64,000 nt of DNA, taken from NCBI RefSeq assembly GCF_027244095.1, contig NC_069657.1, positions 46,994,857 through 47,058,856 of the forward strand, read 5' to 3'. Source of the DNA: Hemicordylus capensis (Eukaryota > Chordata > Lepidosauria > Squamata > Cordylidae). Below are positions 1-11,620 of the stretch, piece by piece; positions within the stretch are counted from its first letter, which is position 1, and every line of letters begins with the position of its first letter. A program made the translations under genes and the position numbers. The notes below the pieces were generated by a model that made no database searches, was not told the origin of the DNA, and saw nothing but the letters and a program-made list of their open reading frames with translations.

Positions 1-97
1 CATCACCTCTGACTATTGGCCACAGTGACTGGGGATTATAGGAGTTATAGTTCCAAAACAGCTGGAGGCCTGAAGTTCTCTCTGTTTTAGCATTGAC
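1..97. mobile_element. palindromic MITE, right half only
   Basis: GGGGATTATAGGAGTTATAG followed by an AACAGCTGGAGG-type end matches the right arm of the foldback MITEs seen whole at 46763-46898. The left arm lies outside the window. Confidence 0.55.
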
Positions 98-176
98 TTT
101 CCTCAGACTATGAAGGCCAGAAGGGTCTTGAGAAAGCTACCAATCGAATAGAGCAAACTAACCAATCTAACAGAAA

Positions 177-372
177 GAGCCAGCATACTATAGTGGTTAG
201 TGTGTTGGAACAGAACTGGGAAGAGCCAAGTTTGAATCCCCATTCAACCATGAAACTCACTGGGTAACTTTGGGCCAGTCATGTATCTCTCTTTCTAACC
301 TACCTCACAGGGTTGTTGTGAGGATAAAAATAATCATCCACTCCTCAGAGAAAGAGTGGGATATAAATTTAT
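177..372 (+). mobile_element. tRNA-derived SINE, family A (MIR-like tail)
   Basis: A tRNA-like head (TAGTGGTTAG, then TTTGAATCCCCATTC as B box) is followed by a core ending CACAGGGTTGTTGTGAGGAT and GGGATATAAA. The core and tail resemble MIR/CORE SINEs, so L2 is the likely driver. Its A-rich end abuts the tail of the L2 to the right. Confidence 0.75.
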
Positions 373-1925
373 TTATTTATTTTATTTAACATATTTTTAT
401 ACTGCCCAAAACTCATGTCTCTGGGCGGTTTACAAAATAATAACAGAAAGTAAAACATTAGTTAAAACAAAAACAAAAAGTTTAAAACATTACAACAGTT
501 TAAATTTTTTTAAGTATTTTAAAACAGCATTAAAACCATTAAAACAATATTAATTAAAAGCCTGGATGAACAGATGAGTCTTTAAAGACTTTTTTTAAAG
601 CTGTCAGAGATAGGGAGGCTCTTATTTCACTAGGGAGTGCATTCCAAAGCCTTGGGGCAGCAACAGAGAAGGCCCGTCCCTGAGTGGCCACCAGACAAGC
701 TGGTGGCAAGTTCAGATGGCCCTCTCCTGATGATCTCAATGGGCGGTAGGGTTCATGACGAAGAAGACATTCTATTAAATACCCAGGGCCCAAGCTGTTT
801 AGGGCTTTATCGGTTATAACCAACACCTTGTATTTTGCCCAGAAACATATCGGCAGCCAGTGTAGCTCCTTCAATATGAGTTATATGGTCTCTCCGAGAT
901 GACCCAGAGACCAGCCTGGCTGCCGCATTCTGGACCAACTGTAGTTTCCGGACTACATACAAGGGCAGCCCCACATAGAGCACATTGCAGTAATCCAGTC
1001 TGGAGGTTACCAGTAGATGTGTCACTGTTTTGAGGTCGTTCAGCTCAAGAAACAGACGCAGCTGGCATATCAGCCGAAGCTGATAGAAGGCACTTCTGGC
1101 CACTGCCTCAACCTGGGAGACCAGGGAGAGGCTCGGATCCAGAAGCACCCCTAGACTGCGTACCTGTTCCTTCTGGGGAAGTGTGACCCCATCCAGAACA
1201 GGCAGATCAAAACTGTCTCTCAAGTTTCGGACCCCCACAATGAGTACCTCTGTCTTATCTGGATTCAGTCTCAGTTTGTTATCCCTTATCCAGCCCATTA
1301 CCATCTCCAGACAGGCATTTAGGGAGGTTATGCCCTCTCCTGATGATGCTGACATGGAGAAATAGATTTGGGTGTAATCAGCATACTGATAGCACCCTGC
1401 ACCAAATCTCCTGATGATCTCTCCCAGCAGTTTCATGTAGATGTTAAACAACATCAGAGACAATACGGAGCCCTGAGGCAGATCATACAAGAGTTCAGAT
1501 TGTGAAGAACAACAATCTCCAAGGGACACCATCTGGAACCTGCCCAAGAGGTAGGAGCGGAACCACTGCAAAGCAGTGCCTCCAACTCCCAACCCCCTTA
1601 GATGCTCCAGAAGGATACTATGGTCGATAGTATCGAAAGCCGTTGAGAGGTCCAAAAGGACCAACAGAGTCACACTTTCTCTGTCAATTCCCAATTGGAG
1701 ATCATCCAGCAGGCAGACCAAGGCAGTCTCCACCCCATAACCAGCCTAAAAGTCAGTTTGAAATAGGTTGAGATAATTAGTTTCCTCCAAGACTGTCTGG
1801 AGCTGGGAGGCTACCACCCTCTCAATTACCCTGTCCAGCCACAGAAGGTTGGAGACAGGTCTGTAGTTGCTCAGCTCTGAGGAATCCAAGGTAGGCTTCT
1901 TCAGAAGCAGTCTAATAATTGCCTA
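368..1925 (-). mobile_element. L2-clade LINE, 5'-truncated
   Basis: Read on the minus strand it starts in the reverse transcriptase with a SNYRPVSNL block at the right end, followed by LDLSTAFDTIDHSILLEHL and QGSVLSLMLFNIYMK. The catalytic box reads QYADYTQIYF (YADD altered). The C-terminal part has [37 protein letters not shown] and FSVAAPRLWNALPSEIR, typical of L2 rather than chicken CR1. Two long frames (807-1733 and 554-874) are separated by at least one frameshift. The 3' UTR ends in an AAATA-rich tail near 368. It is a dead copy; endonuclease and ORF1 are missing. Confidence 0.85.
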
Positions 1926-1989
1926 TGTAAAAATAAAAATAAATAATCATTCAGGCACATCTCCCCAAGTCAAACAACCACCAATCAGC

Positions 1990-2300
1990 CTACATCCTCC
2001 TGAATCAGAACACAGGCCCATTCACATATTATGTTCAACACTTGTACAAGTGTACAGTGTACACAGCTACAGATCTGTATACAGGTACAGCCATTCACAT
2101 GTATACCATGCATTTGAAGGACCTGTATCCAGGTTCACTTTTAAAATGAACACAGGTACAGTCATTCACACAAACATGTACACAAGTGTACAGACAGCAT
2201 AATGTCTGAATTAAACTCGCACAGCACAATGTCTGCATTGGGCTCAAGTAGTCATGTGCAACAAGTAATATACAGTGGGCACACCAGATATTCCCTGCTG
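1990..2300. repeat. interspersed repeat, family E (ggccattcacac type)
   Basis: Contains CCCATTCACATATTATGTTC, several GTACA-rich segments and TTCACTTTTAAAATGAACAC, all shared with 30600-31115. Inverted arms suggest a non-autonomous DNA transposon; I cannot name the family. Confidence 0.5.
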
Positions 2301-3073
2301 CTCTTCCGTCCATTTCATGCACCAAGTAGAGGAGTTTCTGCTTTCAGTAGAACAGCTGTAGTTGCTTGTTGATGCATATGTGTGAACAAGAAGGAAGCTT
2401 GCTTACTACTGGAAATCGGCTTTCTTCTAAGCTTTATTTTTATTTATTTACTTAGTACATTTATATACCGCCCCATAAAAAAAAAAATCCCTGGACTTTG
2501 CGGTGGGTAGAGCAAACCTGCCAGATTTCGGTCTCTTTCAGACTTGCCTCCCATCTTACAGCTAGATGCTGCAGTTTGGACTGAGGCAGAGGAGTAACTA
2601 ATACATACTTTGAAGAAAGAGAAGCAGAAGGCAGCAATATGAAATGCTACCTAGGTACAGAATTCCACCTCCCTAATTCCAATGGATGCAAAATAACTCA
2701 TTTTCTGCTTGGCTTTCCTCGAGTTTGCTTGATACCTGCATTTGGTTTTCTCTTTGTTGTGCAGCAGAAGTTTTATTGTTTTATATTGTCATATGTTGTA
2801 ATTGTTGCACATGGCAATAAAAAAAAAAGTTGGTTAACTGCCTTGGATTTATTGATATAAAGGTGGGGTATAAAATGTTGAAGTTATAAAATTATGACCC
2901 ACAGGGCTACCTAGTTACAAGAATAGAAAGAGGTTAAAGCAGCCATGTTTCTGGTCTCTGTATCACTGCAAGTATTTATTTACTGAAAGGACTACTCTTC
3001 TCCCTTTCTCCCCCAATTTGCCTCTCAACAGACCACAATGATATTAACACAAGTGTTATAGTAAGAAATAATC

Positions 3074-3816
3074 AGCCTACCTTCCTTTCACTGTTTCTGC
3101 GACTGGACTAAATTTGGTTCAAATCGAGGTCTACAAGTTAGATCTCTTGCACCTCAAATGTTCATGCATCCACCATCTTGGATTGGGGTGGATGACATCA
3201 TTACAAACTACATCATTGAGGTGTCCCTGTGTGTCACTCACTACAACTATATCAAATTTGGTTCAAACTGGTTAGACAGTCCTCAAGTTAGTGCACTTGC
3301 ACCTCAAAGGTTCACAGACCTACCATCTTAGATCGGGGTGGATGGCATCACCACAAACTACACCATTAGGGCATCACTATGTGTCCATACAGCTGTAGCA
3401 AATTTGGTTCAAATCAGTTAGACTGTCCACAAGTTAGTGCACTTGTGCCTTAAAGGTTTATGTGTCTGCTATCTTGAATGGGGTGGGATGACACTGTCAC
3501 AATCTACCCCGTTGAGGTGTCCCTATGTGTCCCTACAGCTGCAGCAATTTTGGTTCAAATTGGTTAAGTGGTTCACAAGTTAGCCCACTTGCACCTCAAC
3601 AGTTTACCCGTCCCCCATCTTGGATCATGGTGGATGACATCATCACAAACTATGCTGCTGAAGCATAATTGTACCCTACAATTGTACCCAATTTGGTTCA
3701 GTATTGGTCCAGGCATTGCAAAGTGATGGTGTGGAAGAATGACAAACGGATGGACAGACGGACACACACACAAAATGCGAGGTGATCTCATAAGCCTACT
3801 GGAAAGTAGGCTAACA
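3074..3816. repeat. element with a 145-bp tandem array bounded by 12-bp inverted repeats
   Basis: Five copies of a unit starting AATTTGGTTCAAA begin at 3111, 3255, 3401, 3546 and 3690, a spacing of 144-146 bp. Each unit also holds an ACTTGCACCTCAA block and a CCATCTTGGAT block with GGATGACATCA. The ends are AGCCTACCTTCC on the left and, inverted, AGCCTACTTTCC on the right. A 7-bp stem hairpin (AGCCTAC-tggaaa-GTAGGCT) closes the right end. It may be a non-autonomous DNA element or a Helitron-like insertion; no coding capacity was seen. Confidence 0.7.
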
Positions 3817-3967
3817 ATACAAATAAGATATTAAAGCATAAACCTAGCAACATCTCCCCCACCACCTCCCCAAAGTCATCCCCAGCCAAATCAGGAAAAA
3901 ATTCCAGAGTGTAAAGTGTAAAGACAGAAAGAAAAAAGACTTTCCAGAGAACTTTACCAAAGAAAGG

Positions 3968-5275
3968 AGACTATAAGATTGTGCAAGCCATCACACAATA
4001 TTCTTAATTTCACATGCTAGCAAAATAATGCTTAGGATCATCCAACGCAGATTAGAGCCCTATGTGGAAAGGGAAATGCTGGATGCTGGTTTTAGAAAAG
4101 GCCGAGGAAAAACAGACATCATTGCTGATGCCTGCTGGATAACTGAGAAAGCCAAAGAATACCAGAAAGTCGTCAATATGTGCTTCATTGACTACAGAAA
4201 GGCCTTTGATTGTGTCGACCATGTCAAGTTGTGCAATATCCTTAGGAAAATGGGCACCCCAGAACATCTCATTTTTCTCATGAGAAACCTATACACAGGA
4301 CAGGAAGCCACAGTCCAGATGGAACATGATGAAACAGACTGGTTCCAGATCGCCAAAGGAGTAAGATAAGGCTGTATATTTTCTCCTTGTTTATTCAATT
4401 TATATGCTCAACATATTCTGAGAGAAGCTGGATTGGAAGAAGATGTGCGTGGTTTTAAAGTTGGAGGAAGAAACACTAATAACCTGCACTACGCTGATGA
4501 CACCACTCTGATAGTTGAGAAGGCAGATGATCTGCAAGCTCTAGTAATGAAAGTCAAAGTGCACAATTAAAAAATGGGACAACGACTAAATGTAAAGATG
4601 ACTAAACCAATGACAATGGGTACAGCAACCAGCCTCAGAATTGATAATGAAGACATTGAAGTGATGGATAGCTTCTGCCTTTTAGGATCGACCATCAACA
4701 GTAAAGGACGAAGCAGTCAAGAAATACGCCACAGACTAGCACTTGGTAGGGCTGCAATGAAGGCCTTGGAAAGGATATTTATATGCCATGACATGTCTAT
4801 ACTTACAAAGATTAAAATGATTCAGACAATGGTTTTCCCTTTGACACTCTATAGTTGTGAAAGCTGGACTCTGAAGAATCAAGATAGAAAAAGTATTGAC
4901 GCTTTTGAACTTCGGTGCTGGAGAAGACTTTTGAAGATACCATGAACAGCCAGGAAAACAAACAAATGGATTATAGAACAAATCAATCCAGAATTTTCAT
5001 TCTAGGCACAAATGACCAGGCTCAAACTATCATTCTTTGGACACAATATGCGAAGATCCAGCTCCCTTGAGAAGACCATAATGCTGGGAAAAGTTGAAGA
5101 AAAGAGAAGAAGAGGATGACCAGCAGCAAGATGGAGGGACTCGATTACGACAGCAATGAATGCACCACTGAGAGACCTTAAAGGCCAAGTTGAAGACAGA
5201 TCATCCTGGAGAGAATCTATCTATGTGGTCACTAAGAGTCAACACTGACTTGATGGTAGTTAATCAATCAATCAA
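3968..5275 (+). mobile_element. RTE/BovB LINE, 5'-truncated
   Basis: The visible part starts in the reverse transcriptase (ISLISHASKIM-like, then MLRIIQRRLEPYVEREMLDA). It continues through CFIDYRKAFDCVDH, a LHYADDTTLIVEKADDLQAL catalytic block and the SCESWTLKNQDRKSIDAFEL segment. It ends with LSFFGHNMRRSSSLEKTIML and the conserved BovB 3' end (AGTTGAAGACAGATCATCCT, then a GAGTCAACACTGACTTGATGG tail motif and TAATCAATCAATCAA). Frames at 4028-4369 and 4574-4945 are separated by stops, and another frameshift follows, so the copy is dead. The endonuclease region is absent. BovB is abundant in squamates and is the probable driver of the family C SINEs listed here. Confidence 0.9.
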
Positions 5276-7214
5276 GGACAGAAATCCAACTATCCATCAG
5301 GACAAAGGTTCGACTGCATAAAGAGACCTGCAGCCTGGATTGGAATGTCAACAGGATTCAAACCCAACAGCTCTTCCAGGACCAGGCATGCCAGATCCAG
5401 GGCATGGCAACAGCATCAACAGGCATAGACCAATTGCCTTTGTGTTTAAATTATTTGACTCCAAGCCTGGGACAAAATGAATGCTCCCATCCAAATCATC
5501 TGTCTTGCTTTTGTGAAAGGCCAAATAATTGCTCTTGTTGGAACTCCTAGTCTAAACGTGCTCCATTATGTGGCAATATCAGGCCCTCACACGAGACTTT
5601 TAATAGCAACCTACAGCAGCAGCAGCAGCTATGTATCTTTAGTGAGCAATTGTATTTCATACAGCAACCTGTCTTTCTGCCCACTCGCAGTGGATTTACA
5701 GCTGGCGACCATCTTTGAGTTGGCAAGAGAACCAGGGATGGCTTCTCCAGATAACTGTTGTGAGTTTTCCAGTCATTGATCTTAACTTTCTAAATATTTG
5801 CACACACCTCCTCCTCAGTCCACAGGTTTGTTCTGCCAGAATGTAAACACACAGCATAACCATAACTAAATCTCTCCCCAGCTGCTTTTAAGATGTAGAG
5901 GGAATTAAATGCACTTTGTAACAGACCCAAATTCCATTACATTGAGCAGTGCTGCCATCTTGTGGTAACCACACACACAATATACCTAAATCAGATTCAT
6001 GTTCACCCTGGAGACTGCCTGAGGAGTCATGGGAGTTCTGTGACAGACATTTAAACATATTTCACTCTCTCTCAAAAAGCAGTTATAGAGGGAAGGGGTC
6101 CAACTCTTTTCGGCTGGTCCAAGCCCCAACCCACTGCCCCTTCCTTGCTATTAGCCACAGGGAAGAAAATGTATGGGAGGAGCTGATACCTTCAGGGAAG
6201 GCAATATAGTTTGGAGTTGTGGCATGGCGGTGGGTGGGCGGGAGAAATCATCCTCCCACAATCCCTCCAAATCAGGGAGCCTCCAGGCTGCTTCTTGCAA
6301 AGAGAGATGTTTGAAGTTCCTGTCCCATAACTTGTCTAGTTTAGACCTTAAATCACTATACACAAATTATAGAAATGTCTTTGCAAAGCTGGCAAATTCT
6401 AACTTAGGAAGAACAAAGAGAGAGCACACAGATATTTTAGAGAAACTGGATTGTGGCATAGATTTCATAAGCAATGACTTCTTATCAGATGCATCCTTTC
6501 CTGCATGGGAGTTGTAGAGGGAACAATATTGCATAGGGAGCATAGCAATACTGCTCCTTGTCGTGTGTTTGGCAGCCCCAGTTTATTATAGGTCATTGTG
6601 CACATTTCCTCCTTGGATTTAGTGTCATATGTGCACCACAGAGTTAGGGCAACAAATGAAATTAGAACAATAGTTTATGTTTAGGAAGGCTAAGGTAAGC
6701 AATCTTATTGTGTGAACAAAAACCCTTGCTTGAGGAAAAAAGATAGGATTGCCACACACTATGGTAACATTCAGAAAAAGGCCTGGTCAGAAATAAGTTA
6801 TCCCAGCTTCCTCTTCCAAGAGTTATACAGTATTATGTTGTGGCTATCGGCAGGACCTTTGGGAATCTGCATGACTGGGAATACAGAACATGGAGCATCT
6901 TCTGCAGAATCCAGTAACTTTTAACAAAACCCCATGGCTCTAGGACAGAGATTCCAATGTTCAGCCACACCTTCTCCTTCCCTCTCTACTTTTCTCCCTT
7001 TCACAAAAAACAGAATGCAAACAGCATACACATACAATTGAAGTACATGGGGGTTTATGATTTGCCCAAAATTGTTTCCACCCCCAAGGCCATGGCACCA
7101 TTCCCTATGGCAGGCCAAGAGCAGTCCAAATACGTTTGAAGACCATACCAAGAAAGCAAGTTGCCCAAGCAACCATGGCCACGATTAAGCTATCACCAGC
7201 ATCCACCAAACCTA
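5276..7214. other. intergenic stretch without a recognised feature
   Basis: Mostly unique-looking AT-rich DNA with short spurious frames. Neither an ISM2-like exon (the mammalian downstream neighbour of AHSA1) nor a repeat could be recognised. Confidence 0.5.
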
Positions 7215-10200
7215 TTCAAATCCATAGTTAGTTATAAGTTTATTCGGTCATTGACCAGCAAACATTTACAATAAACCAGTACGTATTTTACAAATAATAT
7301 AACAAAACTTGGCCATAACAGAAATAGTATCAGTGTCCTCATTAATTAAAAGATAATTTAAATAAAATTCATCAGACCGTCCAGGCAAATTGTCTAACAT
7401 AGGAGATAAAAGTCTTCAACGGGGTTCCCTATAAAAATCACAATAAAGAATAACGTGCGAGGTGGATTCTATGACCCCTTTGCCACATGGGCAAAGACGT
7501 AAAAATAGCGGAACTCCCTTGAACCTGCCATCCAATACTGCTGTAGGAAGAACATTTAAACATGCTAAAGTGAGGGCTCGTCTAAATTTAGGGACAAGCA
7601 CCACATCAAAATATTTAGCTGGTTTAAGATTAATAGCTTGACTCCCTAAGTATAAACCCTGCTTGAGCCATGCACCTTCTTGTTGAACTTCTATATCCAG
7701 GACACGTTGCTTAACTAACTTCCTGGCTTGCTCAATTCCTACAGTATGCAAATCCTCTATGGAGAGGCCAAAAGAGGAAAATTTGCTCAACACAGCTCGT
7801 TTCCAGCTCGAATTAAAATCATCATTCATAGCCAAAGAGGCTAAACCCGCCTGTCCAAAACTCAATTTTAACCAAAATCTAAAAATACAGCACCAGTATA
7901 AGGATTCCAACCTAATAAGACCAACTTCTCTTCTGATGACAGCATTCGGAGCACAACATGGAACCTGCAAAATGGATCTAATAAACTTAGTCTGGATAGC
8001 CTCCAGAAAGGCAAAATTACTTGCAGGTCCCAGTTGGGCTCCATATAAGAGCAAAGGCAGTACTTTGGCTGTATAAAGTCTCACTGTTGCAGGTATAAAA
8101 GCAGCACCATGTGTAAAATGATAAGATTTGATCTTATTTACAACCATTTGAACAGATTGTCTGATGGAGTTAAAATGGGCATTTCTAGAGCCAACAGAGT
8201 GAAACGTAATTCCTAGATATTTAAAGAAATTAACCTGCTCAATCTTGTTTCCTTGTATGGACCAATTATAACGCCTAGCTCGCTTGGCGAACACGAAGAC
8301 TTTAGTTTTAATATAATTTATTTCAATAGACTCTTGGTTACAAAATGATGAGAAGAGGGCACGCTTAAGACCTACAGGTGTCTGCGACATAATAGCCATG
8401 TCATCCACATATAATAATATGGAGACGTGCCTATCGGCTAACTTTGGTGGATGAATAGAGAGGGTGGACAAACAAGAAATCACAGAATTAACATAGATGT
8501 TGAACAGAATAGGAGCAAGTACACAGCCCTGACGTACTCCTCTAAAAGTTGGAATTTCTGATGTTAACTGTCCAGTTGGGCCATAACGAACTTTCAAACA
8601 AGTATGCTTATGTAGACTAACAATAAGTTTGAGTAATCTTTTATCTATTCCAAGGGCTTCCAGTTTAGACCACAGTCTCTCTCTAGAAACTGAATCAAAT
8701 GCAGCTTTAAGATCAATGAATGCTACATAAAGTGCTGAACCTGGGAACCTAGAATACTTCTCTGCCAGAAATTGAAGGGTAAAAGCATGTTCCGTGGTGG
8801 AACAACCCTCCCGAAAGCCTGCCTGCTCAATAGCTAAAATGTTATTTGCCTCAATCCAGTCTAGAAGTTTTATCAAAAGATGCCTCGCGTAAATTTTACT
8901 AATAACATTAAGTAAGCTAATGGGACGATAGTTGGCTGGGTTCTCACGCCTACCTTTTTTATAAAGAGGAATTATTATAGCAAGGCCCCAGTCACTGGGT
9001 ATGTTAGCAGTTGTATCTATATAAGTAAATAGCGAGACTAAAACGGGGACCCACCAATCAAGATTAGCTCTGATAGCCTCAATAGAAATGTTATCACTAC
9101 CAGGGACTTTACCATTACTAAATTTCTGAATAAGTTTTCCAATCTCTGAACAGGAGACTGGGTTCCACCTAAGAGTATCTCCATTTAGTTGTTCAGCATT
9201 ATAAACCATATTATCAGCCTTACTATAAAGCTGTAGGAAATGTTGTTCCCAAACCTAAGCTGGAATCACAGAAGCTGGAAGTGGAGGTGTTTTCGACAGA
9301 GCAGGTGAAACAAGCCTCCAGAACTTAGACTGTTAGACTTAGCAGCCTCAATTAAATTAAGCTGGTTTTTGTTAACGGCTTGTGCCTTCTTCTCTCTAAG
9401 CAACCTCTTATAGGCTGATTTCATCGAGAGCGCCCTTTGCCTATTTTCCAAAGAGGGTGCTGTTCTATAAGTTAAGAAAGCCTTAAGTGCGTTATTTTTG
9501 GCACTGCAACAATCCCGATCAAACCAGGAACGAGAAAAGGACTTGGCGTGATTTGAATTTTTACTTGGATATACTGAGGTGACAAAAACTGGGCACAACA
9601 GTGCTAAGACTGAAGAAAAATGATCTAACATTGAATACCTCTGGGAGCCAATAGATCCTGTTATAATTGCTTTTCGTAAACTACACGCCTCTGCTGACCC
9701 AAGCACATTAGCAACTCGTGTGGCAAGTTCCTCAGACCACCTCAATCTTCGGTAACTAGTGTTCCTAAAATCTCCTACCACCGGTCCAGCTGCACCTCCC
9801 AACACCCAACCAAAACTTCAAAAGCATAGGGTGATGATCGCTTTCAAGTCTGGGGATAATCTGGAAATTCAAAACCCTGGACAACATACTGGACGAAACG
9901 GCAACATAATTAATTAAAGATGGTTTGGCCCCACCCAATGCGTAGATTCCGTCGGAAAATCTGAAGGAACTGAGCCATTAAGTAACCATAAATCCTCCTT
10001 CATGGCCAGTAGCAAGAGATTGAATCCCCGAAAATCACACCTAGTGTCTTTTGATTGTCTAACCAAAAGTGAAAGAGGAGTTGGGGGGGGAGAAGTGGAA
10101 AATGATATTTCCCAAAAATAGTGGTGTGGACCCACTCGCGCATTAAAATCCCCCACCAAAATCAGATGAATATCACTAAAAGTGGTTCGAATATTTGCAA

Positions 10201-10405
10201 TAAATTTCTCCAACTTGGTCCATGAGTTCTCCTTATAAGAATGAGAGCTAGCTGGAGGAACAGAAACATTTATCAAAATAAATTTAAAATTGCCCACATT
10301 AAAAAACACAGCCAAAGCCTCTGATTCTAGAGATTCAATTATGTTAGCTTTATAACGGAGCATAGAGGACACCAAAACTGCAATACCCCCAACTATGCAA
10401 TACCC
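7215..10405 (-). mobile_element. Vingi/I-like non-LTR retrotransposon, nearly 3.2 kb, 5'-truncated
   Basis: On the minus strand the copy opens inside an APE endonuclease (GGIAVLVSSM, then ILVGDFNARVG). A divergent middle part follows (9266-9805), then a 597-residue open frame (7416-9209). This frame holds the reverse transcriptase, with NYRPISLLNVISKIYARHLL, GFREGCSTTEHAF, FIDLKAAFDSVSRERL, RGVRQGCVLAPILFNIYVN and the catalytic box LLYVDDMAIMSQ. It ends in a Cys/His knuckle, CPCGKGVIESTSHVILYC. The catalytic box has V where A is usual (YADD to YVDD). The APE domain rules out R4/Dong. The closest groups I recall are Vingi and I/Ingi; the family name is inference. At least three frame breaks separate the pieces. 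A second copy lies at 34616-36167. Confidence 0.8.
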
Positions 10406-11364
10406 CCAACTGCACAGCCAACTATCTCAAAGGTATGGCAGAAGCTACAGGTCTCCAGTCCTATTATGGCACCATTCTGAAGAGGTTTGAGAACTGCAAC
10501 TACAGTGTATGTGAAACTATTCCGCTCCTATGCCTTTTAGCTTCTTTGTTGCAGTTTAAATGTACTGTATATTTTAAAAAAGCAATGCCCTCATGGGATG
10601 GGTAAGGCTCTTTCAGAAATATTATTCTATCAGCAGAAATAAAAATCTGCAGACCCTCGAGATCAAAAGTGGGGCAAACCAGCCAGACTAAACTTTCATG
10701 CATCCAGGGCTTATATAAATGTACTCATCCTTTACTCACTCTTTGTTTTTGGTTTGTTTACATTTGAGGCAGATTCAGAGTGCTGCTTCCCAGATTTTCC
10801 ATTGCTTTTATTTTACCCTCCTTTGAAAGCCGTTTCTTAAAGTGCAATTTGGAGAGAGGAATAGCCTGATTTTCTTGGGCAGTAAATGTTCCACCATTAA
10901 TGCCTATTTTCAGAGAAGAGGTGAACACAGAGGGAATACAGCTGAGAGGAAAATGGGGGGGGGGGGGGGAGAAGCAGCCTTGAGTAGGCCTTAGCTTTTA
11001 TACTTTCAACCCCAGGATTAATTTGTAGCACTCTCTTCCTAGACCTTTTTGCTTTTTATGCAGTTACTCAGACTAGCCATTCAGACAACCATTCAGCTTA
11101 AGATGTGTTGCATCAAACTTACTGCAGACTTCCTGGAGAGCAAAGTTACAAAGCTGCATCCTTAAAAAAGGATACATCCTATACCCCTAAGCCGGAATGT
11201 TCAAGGCCTCTGGCTCCTTTGTTTCAAGTCCTCACTGAATGTTTCGAGTTCTTTTGCCTCCTGAGCTGCTGTGCTAAGGATTCCATGCTAGCTTCCTAAA
11301 GAGACTGCATCATGCTGCTCTCTGTCCAAGTCTTGTGGTCTGTCCATTCAGATAAGAGAGCCAA
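10406..11364. other. intergenic spacer between a LINE and the AHSA1 3' end
   Basis: No gene or repeat recognised apart from a poly-G run near 10957-10970. Short frames here are not conserved-looking. Confidence 0.4.
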
Positions 11365-11384
11365 TACACTTTCGTTAAGTTACG

Positions 11385-11390
11385 TTTATT
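11385..11390 (-). terminator. AHSA1 polyadenylation signal
   Basis: The plus-strand TTTATT reads AATAAA on the minus strand, about 230 bases after the AHSA1 stop. It implies a short 3' UTR within the final exon, ending near 11365. Confidence 0.65.
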
Positions 11391-11620
11391 TATCAATACG
11401 GGTGTATGTACATTTATGAGAATCCACCTTTGAATCCCCTGCAGCAGGAGACATGCACAAGCAGTGAAGGGCTGGAATCTGGGCTGCTTAGTGGCCTTCA
11501 GGGCCATCCTGCCATCCTGCTAGTCACAACAGTGAAACAGAGGATAGAAAGGGACAGACAAAAAGCAAATCAGTTCACACGGCAGAATCTTCAGGCTGAG
11601 ACTCTCCGCAGTGGCCAGTG

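Noticed and set aside
3111-3800. CRISPR array
   Set aside because: Regular spacing, but the units are 145 bp and fully similar with no unique spacers; the host is a vertebrate.
5477-5779. 100-codon frame as an ISM2-like exon
   Set aside because: No splice-flanked exon or thrombospondin/AMOP-type Cys pattern; likely chance.
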